A stretch of 37,483 bases of DNA from Gammaproteobacteria bacterium (lineage in GTDB: Bacteria; Pseudomonadota; Gammaproteobacteria; UBA6186; Azoamicaceae), in the NCBI GenBank assembly GCA_020054325.1, contig JAGVLG010000033.1, positions 1 through 37,483 on the forward strand, given 5' to 3'. Position numbers and translations under genes: made by a program. The notes under the pieces were generated by a model, which did not search any database, was not told the DNA's origin, and saw only the letters and a program-made list of their open reading frames with translations. Each line of letters starts with the position of its first letter. Position 1 is the stretch's first letter. Positions 34,184 to 37,483 of the stretch are shown piece by piece.

Positions 34184-35866
34184 CTATGCAGTTGCTTCTT
34201 TCTCGTGTTTATAAGTAACCCGATGTGGTTGCAAGGCTTCTTGCCCCAGTTTGCTTAGACGATCTGCTTCATACTCGCTGTAGTTACCAGTAAACCAATG
34301 TACTTTGCTGTCGCCTTCGAAAGCTAGAATGTGGGTTACAATACGATCTAAGAACCAGCGATCGTGCGAGATAACCATGGCACAGCCAGGGAAGTTAAGT
34401 AATGCTTCCTCTAGCGCGCGTAGAGTTTCAACATCAAGGTCGTTCGTTGGTTCATCGAGTAGTAACAAGTTGCCACCACTACGTAATAGTTTGGCAAGAT
34501 GGACACGATTACGTTCACCACCAGATAGATCTTTTACCATCTTTTGTTGATCACTACCTTTGAAGTTAAATCGACCGACATATGCACGCGAAGGCATTTC
34601 GAAATTACCGACAGTGATAATGTCCTGGCTATCAGAAATTTCTGCCCAAACAGTTTTATTGTCGCTCAATGTATCGCGTGATTGATCAACATAGGCTAGC
34701 TTAACGGTATCACCGAATGAAATTTCACCACTGTCTGGTTTTTCCTGTCCTGTAAGCATGCGGAAAAATGTTGATTTACCAGCACCATTTGGTCCAATAA
34801 TCCCAACAATTGCACCTTTCGGTAAATTGAAGCTTAGATTATCAATTAAAATATTATCGCCATAATGCTTGTGTAAATTGCTTACTTCAAGAACCTTATC
34901 ACCTAAACGTGGTCCAGGTGGAATATATAATTCTGAAGTTTCATTACGTGCTTGGTATTCCTTAGAGTTTAATTCTTCAAAACGCGCCAAGCGAGCTTTA
35001 TTCTTGGCTTGACGACCTTTGGGATTGCTGCGTACCCATTCCAACTCAGATTTAATAGTACGTTGTCGAGCTGCTTCATTTTGCGCTTCTTGTTTAATAC
35101 GATCCTCTTTTTGTTCTAGCCAGCTTGAGTAGTTACCCTGGAATGGTATTCCTCTACCACGATCCAACTCAAGGATCCAACCAGCAACGTTATCTAAGAA
35201 ATAACGATCGTGGGTTACAGCTACTACAGTACCCTGGAAATCATGTAAGAATCGCTCTAACCATGCAACACTTTCAGCATCCAAGTGGTTAGTAGGTTCG
35301 TCTAATAATAATAAATCTGGCGTAGATAATAACAAACGACACAATGCTACCCGGCGACGTTCACCACCAGATAATTTACTTACATCTGCATCCCAAGGCG
35401 GTAAACGTAAGGCATCTGCTGCCATTTCAATGGTGCGATCAATTTCCCAGCCATTAGCTAAGTCAATTTTATTTTGTAATTCGCCTTGTTCAGCTAATAA
35501 CTTATTCATTTCATCGTCGCTCATTGGTTCAGCAAATTTATTACTGATTTCATTGAAACGATCTAGAATACCTTTGATTTCGCTTAAGCCTTCCTCGACA
35601 TTACCACGCACACTTTTTGCAGGATCTAAACGTGGCTCTTGAGGTAAGTAACCAATTTTAATATCTTTTTGAGGTGTCGCTTCACCAAGTATTTCTTTAT
35701 CCAAACCTGCCATAATTTTTAGCAAGGTTGATTTACCAGATCCATTAAGTCCTAGAACCCCAATTTTTGCACCGTGATAAAAAGATAAGTTGATCTTTTC
35801 AAGGATTCTTTTGTTTGGTGGGACTAACTTGCCCACATCGTTCATTGTAAAAATATATTGTGCCAT
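34184..35866 (-). CDS. ettA: Energy-dependent translational throttle protein EttA (ABC-F)
   Basis: EttA binds the ribosomal E site and gates entry into elongation according to the ATP/ADP ratio. It has 560 residues (E. coli 555). There are two ABC domains: Walker A GLNGSGKS (39-46) with [12 protein letters not shown] and [12 protein letters not shown], and Walker [10 protein letters not shown] (358-366) with [12 protein letters not shown] and [12 protein letters not shown]. The linker region ([20 protein letters not shown]) and the opening [21 protein letters not shown] are typical for EttA rather than other ABC-F proteins. It is a single-gene unit with a terminator at its 3' end; the MFS gene lies 14 bases upstream and may be co-transcribed. 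Confidence 0.98.
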   Translation of the reverse strand: MAQYIFTMNDVGKLVPPNKRILEKINLSFYHGAKIGVLGLNGSGKSTLLKIMAGLDKEILGEATPQKDIKIGYLPQEPRLDPAKSVRGNVEEGLSEIKGILDRFNEISNKFAEPMSDDEMNKLLAEQGELQNKIDLANGWEIDRTIEMAADALRLPPWDADVSKLSGGERRRVALCRLLLSTPDLLLLDEPTNHLDAESVAWLERFLHDFQGTVVAVTHDRYFLDNVAGWILELDRGRGIPFQGNYSSWLEQKEDRIKQEAQNEAARQRTIKSELEWVRSNPKGRQAKNKARLARFEELNSKEYQARNETSELYIPPGPRLGDKVLEVSNLHKHYGDNILIDNLSFNLPKGAIVGIIGPNGAGKSTFFRMLTGQEKPDSGEISFGDTVKLAYVDQSRDTLSDNKTVWAEISDSQDIITVGNFEMPSRAYVGRFNFKGSDQQKMVKDLSGGERNRVHLAKLLRSGGNLLLLDEPTNDLDVETLRALEEALLNFPGCAMVISHDRWFLDRIVTHILAFEGDSKVHWFTGNYSEYEADRLSKLGQEALQPHRVTYKHEKEATA

Positions 35867-35880
35867 GGTTTTTTGTGCTC

Positions 35881-37128
35881 TTAACTATTTTTAATTAGGG
35901 TATCAAAATCGTTGCCGCGAAGCAAATTCGAGCTGCGCGTACTATATTGGTAAGTAAGAATGCCGCTAGTAATACCCATCACTGATAGTCCTGCAATGGT
36001 AACACCACTAGTAAATAGCGTGCCATCATAGAATTCAGCGCCGATGATTACTCCTATGCTACAAAGCGCAACACGTATTGCCATCATCAACGACGAGGCG
36101 GTTGCTTTCAGATCTGGAAAAAATTCCATGCTTCTGGCTACTGCAATTCCAAAACATACAGAGATCCCAGCTGAATCTAAAGTCATTGGTATGGTAATTG
36201 CAAACGCACTAGTTGGGAACAGCAAAGTTAAAGGTATTATCAATGTCATACCAGTGATAGTAGTTATCAGGCCGTATTTCAGCGCATTATTTTCACCAAC
36301 TTTACGGATAAACCAATCACAATAAAAACTCAATATAGAGAAAGTTGCAATAACAATCGATTGATGTATTGCATATTCTGCATACGACATGTGTAACTCA
36401 CGGATGTATAAAAACGAAGCGCAAGCAATATATGCCATATATGGGATACATAAAAAACTTGGGGCTAATACATGTAACATAAAATCGTAATTTGTGATCA
36501 GACGTTTATAGTCGCGTATTATGCGTCGCAGCTCTAATGGTTGCTGTTTTATATTAGTTTCTGGTAAAAAAAACATAAACAAAAATAAGCTACTGACACT
36601 TAGGATTGCGATTAGTAAATAAGTAGATTTCCAGCCATAAACCGCGCATAAAATTGCTCCGAATGCAGGGGCAACGGCCATCGCTGCAGTCACTACTGCG
36701 TTCATAACATTTATATAATGCATAGCCTTGGCGCCTTGATATATGTCTGCAATTATTGCATAAGCAATTACCCACATCGAGCTGGCCCCTAAACCTTGCA
36801 AGAATCGCAAGGTTAATAAGGCATACAGATTCTCAGTTACCACACAACCAATACTACAAAGGCTAAATAACATGAATCCAGCGATCATCACTTTTTTGCG
36901 GCCGTAGCTGTCCGCTAAAGGTCCAAAGAATAATGCCGAAATACAAAAACCTAATAAATTTAAACTAAGGGTGGATTGAATATTGGCCACTGTAGTATTG
37001 AAATATTCTGCCATGGCAGGAAAACCTGGCACTGAGACGTCAGTTTCCATACTGCTGGCCAGTAGTGAATATATCAATATAAAAGGTACAGCTTTTATAC
37101 TTTGTATATTTTGTAGTTTTTGTTTCAT
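35881..37128 (-). CDS. MFS transporter, DHA1 (Bcr/CflA-type) drug/metabolite exporter
   Basis: It has 415 residues from the ATG ending at 37128, with about 12 membrane segments. Features of drug:H+ antiporter 1 proteins are D(V)SVPGFPAM in helix 1, the loop motif [16 protein letters not shown] between helices 2 and 3, [11 protein letters not shown] in helix 4 and [20 protein letters not shown] in helix 5. The Bcr/CflA group exports drugs or small metabolites; the substrate here cannot be told. An ATG ending at 37173 would add 15 polar residues; neither start has a good ribosome site. It is divergent from the permease gene that starts at 37213. Confidence 0.92.
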   Translation of the reverse strand: MKQKLQNIQSIKAVPFILIYSLLASSMETDVSVPGFPAMAEYFNTTVANIQSTLSLNLLGFCISALFFGPLADSYGRKKVMIAGFMLFSLCSIGCVVTENLYALLTLRFLQGLGASSMWVIAYAIIADIYQGAKAMHYINVMNAVVTAAMAVAPAFGAILCAVYGWKSTYLLIAILSVSSLFLFMFFLPETNIKQQPLELRRIIRDYKRLITNYDFMLHVLAPSFLCIPYMAYIACASFLYIRELHMSYAEYAIHQSIVIATFSILSFYCDWFIRKVGENNALKYGLITTITGMTLIIPLTLLFPTSAFAITIPMTLDSAGISVCFGIAVARSMEFFPDLKATASSLMMAIRVALCSIGVIIGAEFYDGTLFTSGVTIAGLSVMGITSGILTYQYSTRSSNLLRGNDFDTLIKNS

Positions 37129-37212
37129 GTATATACACCGAGGCAGTATTGACAATTTTTGATGCTCAAGCATAGAATGTTAGTTTAATTAAATCAAGGC
37201 CACTCTCCTAAA

Positions 37213-37483
37213 ATGAAAAAAATAAATAGCAGTGTACTCGGCGGTATTTTGCTTGTTTCTGGCACATGTATCGGTGCGGGTATGCTCGGATTACCGGTTA
37301 GAACTGCTGCTGGTGGCTTTTTTCCGACAATTGGGGCGTTCTTAATTGTTTGGTTTTTTATGACTTGCTCTGCTTTAGCCTACCTAGAAGTATCATTGCG
37401 TTTTAAAGGCCAGGTTAATTTAATCACTATGGCTGGTCAGACCTTAGGCAAAGGCGCTAAGGTATTAGCGTGGCTTACATACA
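37213..37483 (+). CDS. Aromatic amino acid permease (HAAAP family), 3' partial
   Basis: The frame opens at ATG 37213 and runs off the window after 90 codons. The start MKKINSSVLGGILLVSGTCI, then GAGMLGLPVRTAAGGFFPT, is typical of the hydroxy/aromatic amino acid permease family (TyrP, Mtr), H+-coupled importers of tyrosine or tryptophan. The G(T)CIGAGMLGLP stretch is the broken helix 1 that binds substrate in this fold. Three membrane segments are visible. Several similar permeases are common in Legionella-like bacteria; which amino acid is moved cannot be told from this part. Confidence 0.92.
   Translation, partial: MKKINSSVLGGILLVSGTCIGAGMLGLPVRTAAGGFFPTIGAFLIVWFFMTCSALAYLEVSLRFKGQVNLITMAGQTLGKGAKVLAWLTY

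Noticed and set aside
37141-37175. Fourth copy of the palindromic repeat before the permease gene
   Set aside because: TTGACAATTTTTGATGCTCA resembles parts of the element but lacks the GCGTTG...CAGCGCAG core, so chance similarity is as likely.

Overview
The window reads as a low-GC gammaproteobacterial chromosome segment. Gammaproteobacterial markers are mutH, holD next to rimI, the mlaFEDCB-murA block, and an mrdA-rodA-mltB-rlpA-dacA-lipB-lipA order like that of pseudomonads. Proteins with eukaryote-like F-box and ankyrin features, two of them ending in CaaX-type tetrapeptides, point to an intracellular or amoeba-associated lineage such as Legionellales. This placement is an inference; no rRNA or other marker fixes the genus.

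Layout. 1-920: 3' part of a lipase-fold gene ending in CIIS. 1017-1158: a palindromic repeat. 1211-5626: mlaFEDCB (retrograde phospholipid transport) and murA (first committed step of peptidoglycan synthesis). 5650-6705: membrane EAL protein on the minus strand. 6790-8360: pssA-holD-rimI. 8377-23665, all on the minus strand: a long envelope and replication cluster, read from leuS through lptE, holA, rsfS, mrdA, rodA, mltB and rlpA, then two unassigned genes, then dacA, lipB, lipA and a VanX-like dipeptidase. 23739-24392: mutH (minus). 24470-27163: ung, EVE-domain gene, DUF4124-like gene and glsA on the plus strand. 27179-27526: DUF3135-like gene (minus). 27715-27813: three 33-bp tandem repeats upstream of an F-box/ankyrin/CaaX gene (27900-29318). 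29567-30411: a small secreted protein with a clear terminator, and an orphan gene. 30505-31857: radA. 31890-34129: an accessory patch with a repeat copy, a DUF4143-type ATPase, a decayed radA tail and a HEPN/MNT toxin-antitoxin pair. 34184 to the end: ettA, a DHA1 transporter and the start of an aromatic amino acid permease.

The main story is housekeeping envelope biology with small accessory patches. (1) Two gene products end in CaaX-like motifs; one has the F-box + ankyrin + CaaX layout known from Legionella AnkB, the other is a lipase fold, so both are candidate host-prenylated effectors. (2) A palindromic repeat family occurs three times, always at a gene border. It supplies the last codons and stop of murA and of the ATPase gene, and a spurious N-terminal extension to mlaF. 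(3) A frameshifted second copy of the radA 3' end lies on the far side of the ATPase gene, as if a cassette had entered at the radA 3' end. (4) The HEPN/MNT operon appears to be promoted from inside the loop of the ettA terminator, with its Shine-Dalgarno sequence in the terminator stem.

No tRNA, rRNA, CRISPR array, complete insertion sequence or replication origin was found. The only gene-free stretch longer than 300 bases is 27527-27899, described in its own entry. Coordinates of starts follow my own choice where a Shine-Dalgarno sequence or family alignment supported one.
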